DNA of 64,000 bases from Extensimonas vulgaris (lineage in GTDB: Bacteria > Pseudomonadota > Gammaproteobacteria > Burkholderiales > Burkholderiaceae_C). The position numbers and the translations under genes were made by a program. Position 1 is the stretch's first letter. Each line of letters begins with the position of its first letter. This document shows positions 31,324 through 40,704 of the stretch, piece by piece. The DNA lies in contig NZ_QPJU01000004.1 in the NCBI RefSeq assembly GCF_003337425.1, forward strand, positions 186,001 through 250,000, given 5' to 3'. The notes under the pieces are model-generated. The model did not search any database, was not told the origin of the DNA, and saw nothing but the letters and a program-made list of their open reading frames with translations.

Positions 31324-31339
31324 CTTTGGAGCTTTCCAC

Positions 31340-33730
31340 ATGTCAGCACTTTTCAGCCCGGATGCCTTGGTCGTACCGTTTGAAAAACTTCGCATGACCG
31401 ACGTTGCCGTGGTCGGTGGCAAGAATGCGAGCCTCGGTGAGATGATTTCGCAATTGCCGCATGGCGTACGTGTGCCCACGGGCTTTGCCACTACGGCGCA
31501 TGCCTACCGTGAGTTTTTACGGCACGGTGGTCTCGACCAGCGCATCAATGCCCTACTCGAAGCACTGGATGTGGACGACGTGCGCGCGCTCGCAAAGACC
31601 GGGGCCGACATCCGTGCCATGGTGCAGGCGCAGCCTTTCCCCCCCGCGCTCGAGCAGGCCATCGACGAGGCATTCGCGCGTTTGAGTGCCGACAACCCGG
31701 GCGCGTCCTTCGCCGTGCGCTCGTCGGCCACGGCAGAAGACCTGCCGGACGCATCGTTTGCCGGACAGCAGGAGACCTTTCTCAATGTCGTAGGTCTTGT
31801 CGAAGTCAAGCACAAGATCAAGGAGGTGTTTGCCAGCCTGTACAACGATCGCGCGATCAGCTATCGCGTGCACAAAGGCTTTGCGCATTCCGAGGTGGCC
31901 TTGTCCGCGGGCGTGCAGCGCATGGTGCGCTCCGACGTGGGTGCCTCGGGGGTGATGTTCACCATTGACACGGAATCGGGTTTCGAAGACGTGGTTTTCA
32001 TCACGAGCAGCTACGGGCTCGGTGAGACGGTGGTGCAAGGCGCCGTCAATCCAGACGAGTTTTACGTGCACAAGCCCATGCTGCGCGCGGGCAAAAAGGC
32101 GCTGATCCGCCGCAACCTGGGCAGCAAGCTAATCCAGATGGTGTTTTGCACGCCCGAGGAAAAGGCGCAGACGGGCAAGCTCATCAAGACCGTCGAAGTG
32201 CCCGCCGAGCAGCGCAACCGCTATTCGATCACCGACGACGAGGTCTTGGAGTTGGCTCGCTATGCGCTCCTGATCGAGGAGCATTATGGGCGCCCCATGG
32301 ACATCGAATGGGGCAAAGACGGCGTGGACGGGCTGCTCTACATTTTGCAGGCCCGCCCCGAGACCGTGAAAAGTCAGGCCAAAGGCCAGGTGGAATTGCG
32401 CTACAAGCTCAAAGGCAAGGGCGCAGTGCTCGTGGAGGGACGTGCGATCGGGCAAAAAGTGGGCACCGGCCCGGTGCGCGTGGTGCACAGCCTCAGCGAG
32501 ATGGACAAGGTGCAGCCCGGTGACATCCTCGTGACCGACATGACCGACCCGAATTGGGAGCCCGTGATGAAGCGCGCCGCTGCGATCGTCACGAACCGCG
32601 GGGGGCGCACCTGCCATGCGGCGATCATCGCGCGCGAGCTGGGCATCCCGGCCGTCGTGGGCTGCGGCGATGCGACCGAGCGGCTCAAAGACGGCATGTT
32701 GGTCACCGTGAGCTGTGCCGAAGGTGATACGGGCCGCGTTTATGACGGTTTGCTCGAAACCGAAGTCACCGAGGTGGAGCGTGGCAGCATGCCCGCCATT
32801 GCAACCAAGATCATGATGAACGTGGGCAATCCGCAGCTCGCCTTCGATTTTGCCCAGCTCCCCAACGAAGGGGTGGGGCTCGCGCGCTTGGAGTTCATCA
32901 TCAACAACAACATCGGCGTGCACCCCAAGGCCATCCTTGACTATCCGAACATCGACAGCGATTTGAAAAAAGCCGTGGAATCCGTGGCCCGCGGCCATGC
33001 GAGCCCGCGCGCTTTTTATGTGGACAAGGTGGCCGAGGGCGTGGCGACGATCGCCGCGGCGTTCTGGCCCAAGCCGGTCATCGTGCGCCTGTCGGACTTC
33101 AAGAGCAACGAGTACCGCAAGCTCATCGGCGGCAGCCGCTACGAGCCCGAGGAAGAGAACCCCATGCTCGGCTTTCGCGGTGCGGCGCGCTACCTCAGCG
33201 CAGATTTCGGCGAGGCGTTTGCGATGGAGTGCGAGGCGCTGCGGCGCGTGCGCACCGAGATGGGGCTCGTGAACGTGCAGGTCATGGTGCCCTTTGTGCG
33301 TACGCTGGGCCAGGCCGAGCGCGTGGTGCAGCTGCTCGCGCGGCACGGCCTCGAACGTGGCAAGGACGAGCTCAAACTCATCATGATGTGCGAAATCCCC
33401 AGCAATGCCATTCTGGCCGAGCGCTTTCTGGAGTTTTTCGACGGGTTTTCGATCGGCTCCAACGACTTGACCCAACTCACGCTGGGACTGGATCGCGATT
33501 CGGGGCTGGAGTTGCTCGCGCAGGACTTCGATGAGCGCGATCCGGCTGTCAAAGCGCTGATCCATCAAGCCATCCAAGCCTGCCGCGCGCAGGGCAAATA
33601 CATCGGAATTTGTGGCCAAGGGCCTAGCGATCACCCGGACTTCGCGCGTTGGTTGATGCAAGAAGGCATTGCATCGATTTCGCTCAATCCGGACAGTGTG
33701 ATTGCGACTTGGCAACAATTGGCGAGCTGA
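31340..33730 (+). CDS. ppsA: Phosphoenolpyruvate synthase
   Basis: PpsA makes PEP from pyruvate and ATP with release of AMP and Pi, for growth on gluconeogenic substrates. The 796-residue protein matches the family length (792 in E. coli). The N-terminal ATP-grasp part shows [12 protein letters not shown] and [27 protein letters not shown] near residue 125. The phosphohistidine swivel domain shows [26 protein letters not shown] near residue 418, with the catalytic His. The C-terminal PEP/pyruvate domain ends with [17 protein letters not shown] near residue 755, containing the catalytic Cys. ATG 31340 follows TTTGGAG. Divergent from ppsR. Confidence 0.97.
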   Translation: MSALFSPDALVVPFEKLRMTDVAVVGGKNASLGEMISQLPHGVRVPTGFATTAHAYREFLRHGGLDQRINALLEALDVDDVRALAKTGADIRAMVQAQPFPPALEQAIDEAFARLSADNPGASFAVRSSATAEDLPDASFAGQQETFLNVVGLVEVKHKIKEVFASLYNDRAISYRVHKGFAHSEVALSAGVQRMVRSDVGASGVMFTIDTESGFEDVVFITSSYGLGETVVQGAVNPDEFYVHKPMLRAGKKALIRRNLGSKLIQMVFCTPEEKAQTGKLIKTVEVPAEQRNRYSITDDEVLELARYALLIEEHYGRPMDIEWGKDGVDGLLYILQARPETVKSQAKGQVELRYKLKGKGAVLVEGRAIGQKVGTGPVRVVHSLSEMDKVQPGDILVTDMTDPNWEPVMKRAAAIVTNRGGRTCHAAIIARELGIPAVVGCGDATERLKDGMLVTVSCAEGDTGRVYDGLLETEVTEVERGSMPAIATKIMMNVGNPQLAFDFAQLPNEGVGLARLEFIINNNIGVHPKAILDYPNIDSDLKKAVESVARGHASPRAFYVDKVAEGVATIAAAFWPKPVIVRLSDFKSNEYRKLIGGSRYEPEEENPMLGFRGAARYLSADFGEAFAMECEALRRVRTEMGLVNVQVMVPFVRTLGQAERVVQLLARHGLERGKDELKLIMMCEIPSNAILAERFLEFFDGFSIGSNDLTQLTLGLDRDSGLELLAQDFDERDPAVKALIHQAIQACRAQGKYIGICGQGPSDHPDFARWLMQEGIASISLNPDSVIATWQQLAS

Positions 33731-33813
33731 GTCCCGGCTGCACGTGGGCGCATGCGTGTCTTGACGCGGTGCCCATCTTGACGCGGTGCTGGAAAACCCA
33801 CCAGAGGCACGAA

Positions 33814-34134
33814 ATGTCCGAGAAGGCGCGTCCTGAGACCGATGGCGCGGGCTTCGGCGCGCTGCCTCCCGTGCCTGATTTGCGCCACGCTGGGCTCAAA
33901 GGCGTATTGATCGCACTCTGGACGGCAGTCGCATTCGGTGTGCCTTTCTTTGCGCGCGAGTTGCAAGCCTGGACCACCGGGCCGTGGCCCCTCGGGTATT
34001 GGCTCGTGGCGCAAGGGGCTGTGTTGGTATTCATTGGCATCGTGGTGTTTTATGCATGGGCCATGAATCGTTACGAGCGGCGCGCAAAAAGGGCTGCAAG
34101 CCAAGTTTCCGTGGTGCAGCGGCGCGGTGATTGA
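33814..34134 (+). CDS. DUF4212 small subunit of a sodium:solute symporter
   Basis: A 106-residue protein with two membrane segments (GVLIALWTAVAFGVPFFA near residues 29-46 and WLVAQGAVLVFIGIVVFYAWAMNRYERR near residues 62-90). The YxxAMNRYERRA ending of the second segment and the length match DUF4212, the small partner always encoded directly before VC_2705-type Na+/solute symporters. The gene overlaps the next one if the GTG at 34127 is used, or precedes it by seven bases with ATG 34142. Confidence 0.85.
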   Translation: MSEKARPETDGAGFGALPPVPDLRHAGLKGVLIALWTAVAFGVPFFARELQAWTTGPWPLGYWLVAQGAVLVFIGIVVFYAWAMNRYERRAKRAASQVSVVQRRGD

Positions 34135-34141
34135 GCGAGCC

Positions 34142-36205
34142 ATGGCTGACCCAGGCAGTAAACATGGTTGGCGCTGGCACAGGGCACTCCTTGGGTGCGT
34201 GCTGTGCCTGATGGGCTTTTTGTTGGTGATGGCGTGGGCCGAGCGCCGCGGACTTTCGCGTCAGTGGATAGGGCCGATTTTTTTGTTCGGCTCCATCATG
34301 GTCTATGCCGCCATCGGTGTGCGTGGACGCACGACCGATGCCGAAGAGTATTACGTGGCCGGGCGGCGCATTCCGCCGATGTTCAACGGTATGGCGGCGG
34401 CCGCCGATTGGATGAGCGCGGCCTCGTTCATCAGTCTCTCGGGCGCTTTGTATCTGCAGGGGTTTTCGGGTTCGCCGGGGCAAACCGGCGGACTTGCGTA
34501 CCTGCTCGGCTGGACGGGCGGATTTTGCCTCGTGGCCATGCTGATTGCGCCGCAATTGCGCGCCCTCGAGATCTACACCGTGCCGGACTTCTTCCAGTTG
34601 CGCTTCGGGGGCCGCTGGCCACGCATCCTGGCGGCGTGGGCCGCGGTGTTGTGCTCGTTCACCTACGTGGTTGCGCAGATTTATGGCGTGGGCCTGATCG
34701 CCTCGCGTCTTACGGGGGTGCAATTCGAGATCGGCATCATGCTCGGGCTCGGTGGTGTGTTGCTGTGTTCATTTCTGGGTGGGATGCGGGCCATCACCTG
34801 GACGCAAGTAGCGCAATACGTCGTTCTGCTGCTGGCTTTTTTGATACCTGTGTCGTGGCTTTCTTACCAGCAATTGGGCAACCCCCTGGCGCCGCTGGTG
34901 TATGGCGTGCAGATCGGCAAGATCGCAGAGCTCGAGGCGCAATTTTTGGAGTCACCTGCCGAGCGCGAAGTGGCACGCGCCTATTTGCAGCGCGCGTTGG
35001 ACTTGCAGGAGCGCTTGCGCAATGTGGAGGCAGCGCTGCAACACGAGCGCGAAAAGGGCAGGGCGCAGATACAGACCCTGCGTGCACAGAACGCCGATGT
35101 GGAGCAGATCGTGCGCGCCAGCCAGGCGCTCGCAGCCTTGCCGCGGGATGCGGCGCAGGCACGCGAGCGCTGGACGCGCGAAATGCGCGAGAGCTTCGAA
35201 CGTGCGCGCCCGCTCGGCGGGCTGCCACCTCATAGCCGGGCTTTTGCTGGAAATCCACACGGTACACCGCACGAACAGGAGGAATACACGCTTTCGCGCC
35301 GCAATTTTCTGGCGTTGATGTTCTGCCTCATGGTCGGCACGGCTGGCTTGCCGCATTTGCTGACGCGCTACTACACGGTGCCCTCGGTCGCGGCCGCACG
35401 CACTTCAGTGGCTTGGTCATTGTTTTTCATCGCCTTGCTGTACCTGAGCACGCCCGCGCTTGCGGCTTTGGTGAAATTCGAGGTGATGCAAAACCTCGTC
35501 GGCAGCCATTTCGATGCCCTGCCACACTGGATGGCGCAATGGGCGCGCGTCGATCCCTCCTTGCTCTCGGTCGAGGACATGAACGGCGACGGCATCGTGC
35601 AGTTCGGTGAGATCCACCTGGGCGCCGATCTCATCATGCTCGCCACACCGGAAATCGGCGGCTTGCCTTATGTGGTTTCAGGCCTCGTCGCTGCGGGCGG
35701 TTTGGCGGCGGCCTTGTCCACCGCCGATGGCTTGCTGCTGACCATCAGCAATGCATTGGTGCGTGACTTGTATTTTCAGGGCGAAAAAGAGACAAAGGCA
35801 TCGCCCGAGCAGCGGGTGATTTTGAGCAAGTTTGCGCTCTTGGCTGTGGCCTTGACTGCGGCCATGGTGGCCTCGTTCAAGCCCGCGGAAATTCTGCCCA
35901 TGGTGTCGGCGTCGTTTTCTCTTGCTGCGTCGGCTTTCGTGCCGGCCATGGTCTTGGGCCTGTTCTGGCGCGGCATGACGCGGCAAGGCGCTGTGGCCGG
36001 AATGCTCGCTGGGTTTGGTGTCACGACGTACTACATGCTTGCACAAATACCCGCGCTGCGTTCCCTGGGCGTATTGCCGCGCTGGCTGTTCGTGGAGGGG
36101 CTGTGGTGGGGGATAGAGCCGGCGGCGGCAGGGGTGTTCGGTGTGCCGGTTGGCTTCGTGGTGGCCGTGGGATGGAGCTGGTGGCGTCGGATTGCTGCAC
36201 GGTAG
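34142..36205 (+). CDS. Sodium:solute symporter, VC_2705 type, with coiled-coil insert and EF-hand-like loop
   Basis: A 687-residue member of the SSS family of Na+-coupled carriers. The core shows TDAEEYYVAGRRIPPMFNGMAAAADWMSAASFISLSG near residues 60-100, GWTGGFCLVAMLIAPQLR and YTVPDFFQLRFG, as in acetate/monocarboxylate symporters. Between membrane helices lies a hydrophilic insert of about 120 residues (270-390) rich in Glu, Arg and Gln that should form a coiled coil. A later loop has DMNGDGIVQFGE near residue 480, which fits the DxNxDGxxxxxE Ca2+-binding loop of EF hands. GGLAAALSTADGLLLTISNALVRDLY follows. The substrate is unknown; acetate-like acids are typical. ATG 34142 is used, GTG 34127 is possible. 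Confidence 0.88.
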   Translation: MADPGSKHGWRWHRALLGCVLCLMGFLLVMAWAERRGLSRQWIGPIFLFGSIMVYAAIGVRGRTTDAEEYYVAGRRIPPMFNGMAAAADWMSAASFISLSGALYLQGFSGSPGQTGGLAYLLGWTGGFCLVAMLIAPQLRALEIYTVPDFFQLRFGGRWPRILAAWAAVLCSFTYVVAQIYGVGLIASRLTGVQFEIGIMLGLGGVLLCSFLGGMRAITWTQVAQYVVLLLAFLIPVSWLSYQQLGNPLAPLVYGVQIGKIAELEAQFLESPAEREVARAYLQRALDLQERLRNVEAALQHEREKGRAQIQTLRAQNADVEQIVRASQALAALPRDAAQARERWTREMRESFERARPLGGLPPHSRAFAGNPHGTPHEQEEYTLSRRNFLALMFCLMVGTAGLPHLLTRYYTVPSVAAARTSVAWSLFFIALLYLSTPALAALVKFEVMQNLVGSHFDALPHWMAQWARVDPSLLSVEDMNGDGIVQFGEIHLGADLIMLATPEIGGLPYVVSGLVAAGGLAAALSTADGLLLTISNALVRDLYFQGEKETKASPEQRVILSKFALLAVALTAAMVASFKPAEILPMVSASFSLAASAFVPAMVLGLFWRGMTRQGAVAGMLAGFGVTTYYMLAQIPALRSLGVLPRWLFVEGLWWGIEPAAAGVFGVPVGFVVAVGWSWWRRIAAR

Positions 36206-36421
36206 CCGGTGCCGCCCACCCGATCGCATGGCGCATGGGTCATGGAAAGCCCCGATTTACGGGGGATCCTGGGGGCGAGAAACTCCTTCGGGGGTGTTGG
36301 GGCATGGTTTCAATGATGCCCTCGCCATCCACTGTATGCGCTCGGATTTTGTATCCTGCCGGTGCTCCCCATCCATGGAAATGCCGGAAACAGCGCACAG
36401 GTCATTTTTTTCAGGAAGGCC

Positions 36422-36931
36422 ATGGTTCTCAGCAAAACGTCGGCAGGTTTGGCGGCACTCAAGGATCGGCATGGCGGCCTCACGCCACGTCAGCGCGCGG
36501 CTTTCATTCTGTTCGATGGCAAACGGAGCACTGCAGAGGTGCTGGCGGCTACGGCGGCCATAGGGATCACGCAAGCCGATGTGCAGGCCATGCTGGAGCA
36601 GGGGCTGCTCTGCGCGACCGAGGGCTTTTCTGAATCGGTCTTGACTGCATCAATGGCCGCTTCGCCGGACGAGACGCCCTCGGCTGTGGCGGATGAAACC
36701 GTTGCAGTAGAGAGCAGCCAGGGAAGCGGCCGCTCCGACATGGAGCGTTATCAGGCGGCGTATCCGATCGCCATCCAGCTGACGGCGGGGCTTGGTTTGC
36801 GCGGATTCCGTTTGAATCTGGCCGTGGAGAGCGCGCACGGATATGCCGATCTGGCGACGCTGGCACCCAAAATTCGTGACGCCGTGGGCGATGCCAAATA
36901 CGCTGCATTGGCGCGCGTCTTGTTCGATTGA
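36422..36931 (+). CDS. Hypothetical protein, two-part helical
   Basis: A 169-residue protein I cannot assign. Residues 1-65 (SKTSAGLAALKDRHGGLTPRQRAAFILFDGKRSTAEVLAATAAIGITQADVQAMLEQGLL) look like a winged helix in which ITQADVQAMLEQGLL is the recognition part; a disordered acidic linker follows, and residues 105-165 (MERYQAAYPIAIQLTAGLGLRGFRLNLAVESAHGYADLATLAPKIRDAVG) form a second helical domain. Similar proteins accompany c-di-GMP or type IV pilus genes in some Burkholderiales, as far as I recall, but nothing here shows a role. ATG 36422 has AGGAAGG close upstream. Confidence 0.65.
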   Translation: MVLSKTSAGLAALKDRHGGLTPRQRAAFILFDGKRSTAEVLAATAAIGITQADVQAMLEQGLLCATEGFSESVLTASMAASPDETPSAVADETVAVESSQGSGRSDMERYQAAYPIAIQLTAGLGLRGFRLNLAVESAHGYADLATLAPKIRDAVGDAKYAALARVLFD

Positions 36932-37026
36932 GGCGAGGTGGGTGGCACTTGCCGCAACCGGCATGCGCGGCAAATCATCCGTATCCATGGCGCGGCACGT
37001 GATGCCACCACGGACGGGCGCCAGCC

Positions 37027-37332
37027 TTATTTTTTCGCCCGTGCTGCCGCCCAGCGCGAGGCGAAGGCTTGAACGTCGCTCAGGCGTTTGACCAAGTCGG
37101 CCCCGGCGGGGGTGAGGAAGTAGCCGCCGCTGCCATGGTCGAGCAAGCCGGCCTCGCGCAGGTCTTTGATGCGCGTGTTGAGTGTATTCGGGGTGATGCC
37201 GCCGACACTGTCTTGCAGCAGACGAAAGGTTTGTGGATGCCCGTCGCGCAGCGCCCAGAGTACGCGCAGGGCATAGCGGGCCTCGAGCAAGTCAAACAAC
37301 TGACTGATGGCGGTTTTTTCTTTGGTGCTCAT
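37027..37332 (-). CDS. HxlR-like winged-helix transcriptional regulator
   Basis: A 101-residue single-domain regulator: ISQLFDLLEARYALRVLWALRDGHPQTFRLLQDSVGGITPNTLNTRIKDLREAGLLDHGSGGYFLTPAGADLVKRL. The RYALRVLWAL...RFxxLQ...ITPNTLNxRIKDLREAGLL pattern matches HxlR/MarR-type winged helices. No cysteine is present, so it is not an obvious redox sensor. CAGGAG precedes ATG 37332 by seven bases. It is divergent from the acyl-CoA ligase gene (237-base gap) and may control it. Confidence 0.8.
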   Translation of the reverse strand: MSTKEKTAISQLFDLLEARYALRVLWALRDGHPQTFRLLQDSVGGITPNTLNTRIKDLREAGLLDHGSGGYFLTPAGADLVKRLSDVQAFASRWAAARAKK

Positions 37333-37569
37333 GGATGCTCCTGACAAATGGCGTGCTGAAACGAAGTTGGGTTCGCAAACTATAGCGTGGAATCGTTTTC
37401 GCTACAAGTTTAATAGTTGTTCGGTAGGGCCGGCGCGGGTCTTCTCGCAATGAGGCAGCCATGCAAGGGGCGGGAGCAGCCGTTGGCTTGCTTGCGCGAT
37501 GCGGTGTCGACCCGCGGTAACATCCGCGCCTTTCTTTCATCACCAACCGCTATTCAGAGAGGAATATCC

Positions 37570-39210
37570 ATGCTGGGACTCATGCAAAAACAACCGTTGC
37601 TGATTTCTTCGTTGATCCAGTTCGCCGAGCGCTACCATGGGGACACGGAGGTCGTCTCGCGTCGGGTCGAGGGTGACGTCCACCGCTACACCTACCGCGA
37701 CCTCGCGGCGCGTGCGCGGCAGCTGGCGAACACGCTCGAGCAGGAAGGTTTGCAGTTTGGCGACCGCGTGGCCAGCCTGGCCTGGAATGGCTACCGCCAC
37801 TTGGAGATGTATTTCGGCGTGAGCGGCTCGGGCCGCGTGCTGCACACCATCAATCCGCGTTTGCACCCCGAGCAGGTCGCCTGGATCGTGAACCATGCCG
37901 AAGACCAGGTGCTGTGCTTTGACACCACCTTTTTGCCGCTGGTGCAGGCCGTGCATGCGCAGTGCCCCACGGTGAAGAAATGGGTCGCCCTGTGCGACGC
38001 GGACAAGCTGCCGACCGACGCTGGCATCCCCGGCCTCGTGAGCTATGAGTCCTGGATTGGCGGCGCGAGCAGCACCTACACCTGGCCCGAGTTCGACGAA
38101 AACACCGCCTCGGGCCTGTGCTACACCAGCGGCACGACGGGGCATCCCAAGGGCGTGCTCTACAGCCACCGCTCGAACGTGCTGCACGCCTATGGTGCGG
38201 CGCTGCCCGACGTGATGGGGTTGTCTGCACGCGACACGGCCATGCCCGTGGTGCCCATGTTCCATGTGAACGCATGGGGGCTGCCGTATTCGGCGCCGCT
38301 CACGGGTTGCAAGCTCGTGCTGCCCGGGCCTGCGCTCGACGGCAAGTCGCTGTACGAACTGATGGAGGCCGAAGGCGTGACCTTTGCTGCGGGCGTGCCC
38401 ACCATCTGGCAGATGTTGCTCAACCATGTGCGCGCGGGCGGCCTCAAGTTCAGCAGCCTGCGGCGCACGGTGATCGGCGGCTCGGCCTGTCCGCCGGCCT
38501 TGATCGACGCCTACCGCGACGAATTCGGCGTGACGGTACTGCACGCCTGGGGCATGACCGAGACGAGCCCACTGGGCACGCTCTCGACGCTCAAGCGCAA
38601 GCATTTGAGTCTGCCGCGCGAAGAGCAGATGAAGCTGTTGCAAAAGCAGGGCCGCCCGATTTTTGGTGTGGACTTGCGCATCATCGACAGCGCAGGCCAG
38701 GATCAGCCCTGGGACGGCAAGACCTACGGCGACCTGCTGATCCGCGGCCCCTGGATCATCGACAGCTACTACAAGGGTGAAAAATCGCCGCTCGTGTTCG
38801 ACGCCGAAGGGCATGGGTGGTTTCCCACGGGCGACGTGGCCACCATAGACCCCGACGGCTTTATGCAGATCACCGACCGCAGCAAGGACTTGATCAAGTC
38901 GGGCGGCGAGTGGATCAGCTCGATCGACATCGAAAACATCGCCATGGCGCATCCGGCCGTCGCCATGGCGGCCTGTATAGGCATGCCGCACCCCAAGTGG
39001 GACGAGCGCCCCATCATCGTCGTGGTCAAGCGCCCCGGCGCCGAAGTCACGCGCGAGGAATTGCTGGCCTTTTATGAAGGCAAGATCGCGAAATGGCAAA
39101 TTCCCGACGACGTGGTGTTCGTCGATGCGATTCCGCTGGGCGCCACAGGCAAGATGCTCAAGACCAAGCTGCGCGAGCAGCTCAAGGACTACAAGCTGCC
39201 TGGCGTGTGA
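37570..39210 (+). CDS. Acyl-CoA ligase (AMP-forming; long-chain fatty acid or methylthiopropionate type)
   Basis: A 546-residue member of the adenylate-forming superfamily, activating a carboxylic acid to its CoA thioester. The motifs are CYTSGTTGHPKGVLYSHRS near residue 183 (P-loop), PMFHVNAWGLPYS, IGGSACPPALI near residue 303, HAWGMTETSPLG near residue 325, GWFPTGDVATIDPDGFMQITDRSKDLIKSGGEWIS near residue 415 and the catalytic Lys in GATGKMLKTKLRE near residue 530. Closest types are FadD-like ligases of medium/long chains and the DmdB-like 3-methylthiopropionyl-CoA ligase; motifs alone do not separate them. ATG 37570 follows AGAGGAA. It is ended by a strong terminator. Confidence 0.9.
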   Translation: MLGLMQKQPLLISSLIQFAERYHGDTEVVSRRVEGDVHRYTYRDLAARARQLANTLEQEGLQFGDRVASLAWNGYRHLEMYFGVSGSGRVLHTINPRLHPEQVAWIVNHAEDQVLCFDTTFLPLVQAVHAQCPTVKKWVALCDADKLPTDAGIPGLVSYESWIGGASSTYTWPEFDENTASGLCYTSGTTGHPKGVLYSHRSNVLHAYGAALPDVMGLSARDTAMPVVPMFHVNAWGLPYSAPLTGCKLVLPGPALDGKSLYELMEAEGVTFAAGVPTIWQMLLNHVRAGGLKFSSLRRTVIGGSACPPALIDAYRDEFGVTVLHAWGMTETSPLGTLSTLKRKHLSLPREEQMKLLQKQGRPIFGVDLRIIDSAGQDQPWDGKTYGDLLIRGPWIIDSYYKGEKSPLVFDAEGHGWFPTGDVATIDPDGFMQITDRSKDLIKSGGEWISSIDIENIAMAHPAVAMAACIGMPHPKWDERPIIVVVKRPGAEVTREELLAFYEGKIAKWQIPDDVVFVDAIPLGATGKMLKTKLREQLKDYKLPGV

Positions 39211-39239
39211 GTCCGTGAAGTAGGTCACATGGGTGACTT

Positions 39240-39271
39240 GCGCTCAGGGATTGCCCTGAGCGCTTTTTTTT
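39240..39271 (+). terminator. Rho-independent terminator after the acyl-CoA ligase
   Basis: GCGCTCAGGG, loop ATTG, CCCTGAGCGC, then TTTTTTTT: a perfect 10-bp stem with a 4-base loop and T tract. It separates the ligase from the ABC transporter operon. Confidence 0.93.
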
Positions 39272-39320
39272 GTGCACTGCAGTAGGCTTGCCGCTTGTCC
39301 AATTCACAGGAGACGATCCT

Positions 39321-40553
39321 ATGCAATTCGCTTTCAAGACAATAGCTGCAACCGTCCTGCTGGCAAGCGCTAGCGGTGTTTTTGCCCAAAAAGGTGAGAC
39401 GGTCAAGATCGCCTGGCTGGACCCGCTTTCAGGGCTCATGGCGGCGGTAGGGACGAACCAGCTCAAGACCACACAGTTCTTTGCCGAAGAGTTCAACAAA
39501 AAGAACGCGGCCGGCGTCAAGTTCGAGGTCATAGGCATAGACAACAAGCTCAGCCCGCAGGAAACCACGAGCGCGCTGCGCTCGGCGATGGACCAGGGTG
39601 CGCGCTATGTGCTGCAGGGCAATGGCTCGGGGCCGGCGCTCGCGATCATCGAGGCGCTCGAAAAGCACAACGCGCGCAACCCCGGCAAAGAAGTGGTCTA
39701 TCTGAATTACGCAGCCGTCGATCCTGACCTCACGAACAGCAAGTGCAGCTACTGGCACTTTCGCTATGACGCCGACACTTCGATGAAGATGGAAGCGCTG
39801 ACCACCTACATGAAAGACCAGCCCGACATCAAGAAAATCTACCTCATCAACCAGAATTATTCGCACGGCCAGCAGGTCTCGAAATACGCCAAGCAAATGA
39901 TGAAGCGCAAGCGCCCCGACGTGGAATTCGTGGGCGATGACCTGCACCCGCTCGCCCAAGTACGCGACTTTGCGCCTTACATCGCCAAAATCAAGCAGTC
40001 CGGTGCCGACACCGTCATCACTGGCAACTGGGGCTCCGATTTGACTTTGCTGATCAAAGCTGCGAACGACGCGGGTCTGAACGCGAAGTTCTACACCTAC
40101 TATGCCGTCACGACGGGCACGCCCACGGCCATGGGTGCCGCTTCCGCAGGCAAGGTCTATCAGGTCAGCTATGCGCACTACAACATGGGCGGCGAGATCG
40201 GCAAACTTTCCGACCAATTCAAGGCCAAGTTCAACGACGACATTTTTGCGACCGACCTCTACACGGTATTCGCCTCGCTGGTCGAAGCATTCGCGCGCAC
40301 CAAATCGACCGACCCTGTGAAAGTCGCGGCCACCCTTGAAGGCATGCGTTTCAAGAGTTTCAATGGCGATGTCGAGATGCGCAAGACCGACCACCAATTG
40401 CAACAGGGCCTCTACATCACCCGCTGGGAAAAGGCCAGCGCCAAGTACCCCTATTCGCCTGAAAACACGGGCTATACGCTGGTACCCGTGAAGTATTACG
40501 AGCCCTACGTCGCGAGCACGCCCACTTCGTGTCAGATGAAGCGGCCGTCCTGA
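39321..40553 (+). CDS. livK: Branched-chain amino acid-type ABC transporter substrate-binding protein
   Basis: A 410-residue periplasmic receptor with signal peptide MQFAFKTIAATVLLASASGVFA-Q. The mature start KGETVKIAWLDPLSGLMAAVGTNQLKTTQFFAEEFN is the LivK/AmiC-like type I fold. In Burkholderiales such receptors often bind aromatic or acyl acids or amides rather than leucine, and the flanking beta-oxidation genes point that way here (inference). AGGAGA precedes ATG 39321. A strong hairpin follows the stop codon and could set a higher level of receptor than of permease. Confidence 0.88.
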   Translation: MQFAFKTIAATVLLASASGVFAQKGETVKIAWLDPLSGLMAAVGTNQLKTTQFFAEEFNKKNAAGVKFEVIGIDNKLSPQETTSALRSAMDQGARYVLQGNGSGPALAIIEALEKHNARNPGKEVVYLNYAAVDPDLTNSKCSYWHFRYDADTSMKMEALTTYMKDQPDIKKIYLINQNYSHGQQVSKYAKQMMKRKRPDVEFVGDDLHPLAQVRDFAPYIAKIKQSGADTVITGNWGSDLTLLIKAANDAGLNAKFYTYYAVTTGTPTAMGAASAGKVYQVSYAHYNMGGEIGKLSDQFKAKFNDDIFATDLYTVFASLVEAFARTKSTDPVKVAATLEGMRFKSFNGDVEMRKTDHQLQQGLYITRWEKASAKYPYSPENTGYTLVPVKYYEPYVASTPTSCQMKRPS

Positions 40554-40600
40554 GAACCTATGCATGCTCTTTTCCTATGAAAAGAGCATGAACAGGTTCT
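40553..40600 (+). promoter_or_regulatory. Intercistronic hairpin between receptor and permease genes
   Basis: AGAACCT...GCATGCTCTTTTC, loop CTAT, GAAAAGAGCATG...AGGTTCT: a long inverted repeat with a small bulge starting at the last base of the receptor stop codon. There is no T tract, so it is more likely an mRNA-stabilising 3' hairpin or attenuator than a full terminator. Confidence 0.7.
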
Positions 40601-40704
40601 GACGCCGCCGGCCGGCGAGGCCAAGCCGTGAGCGGGGTGCGCAGGGATTGCGCCTTCCCTGCGGCGGCTTGGATGTTCGATTTTCTTGCTGCACACCACC
40701 TCCG

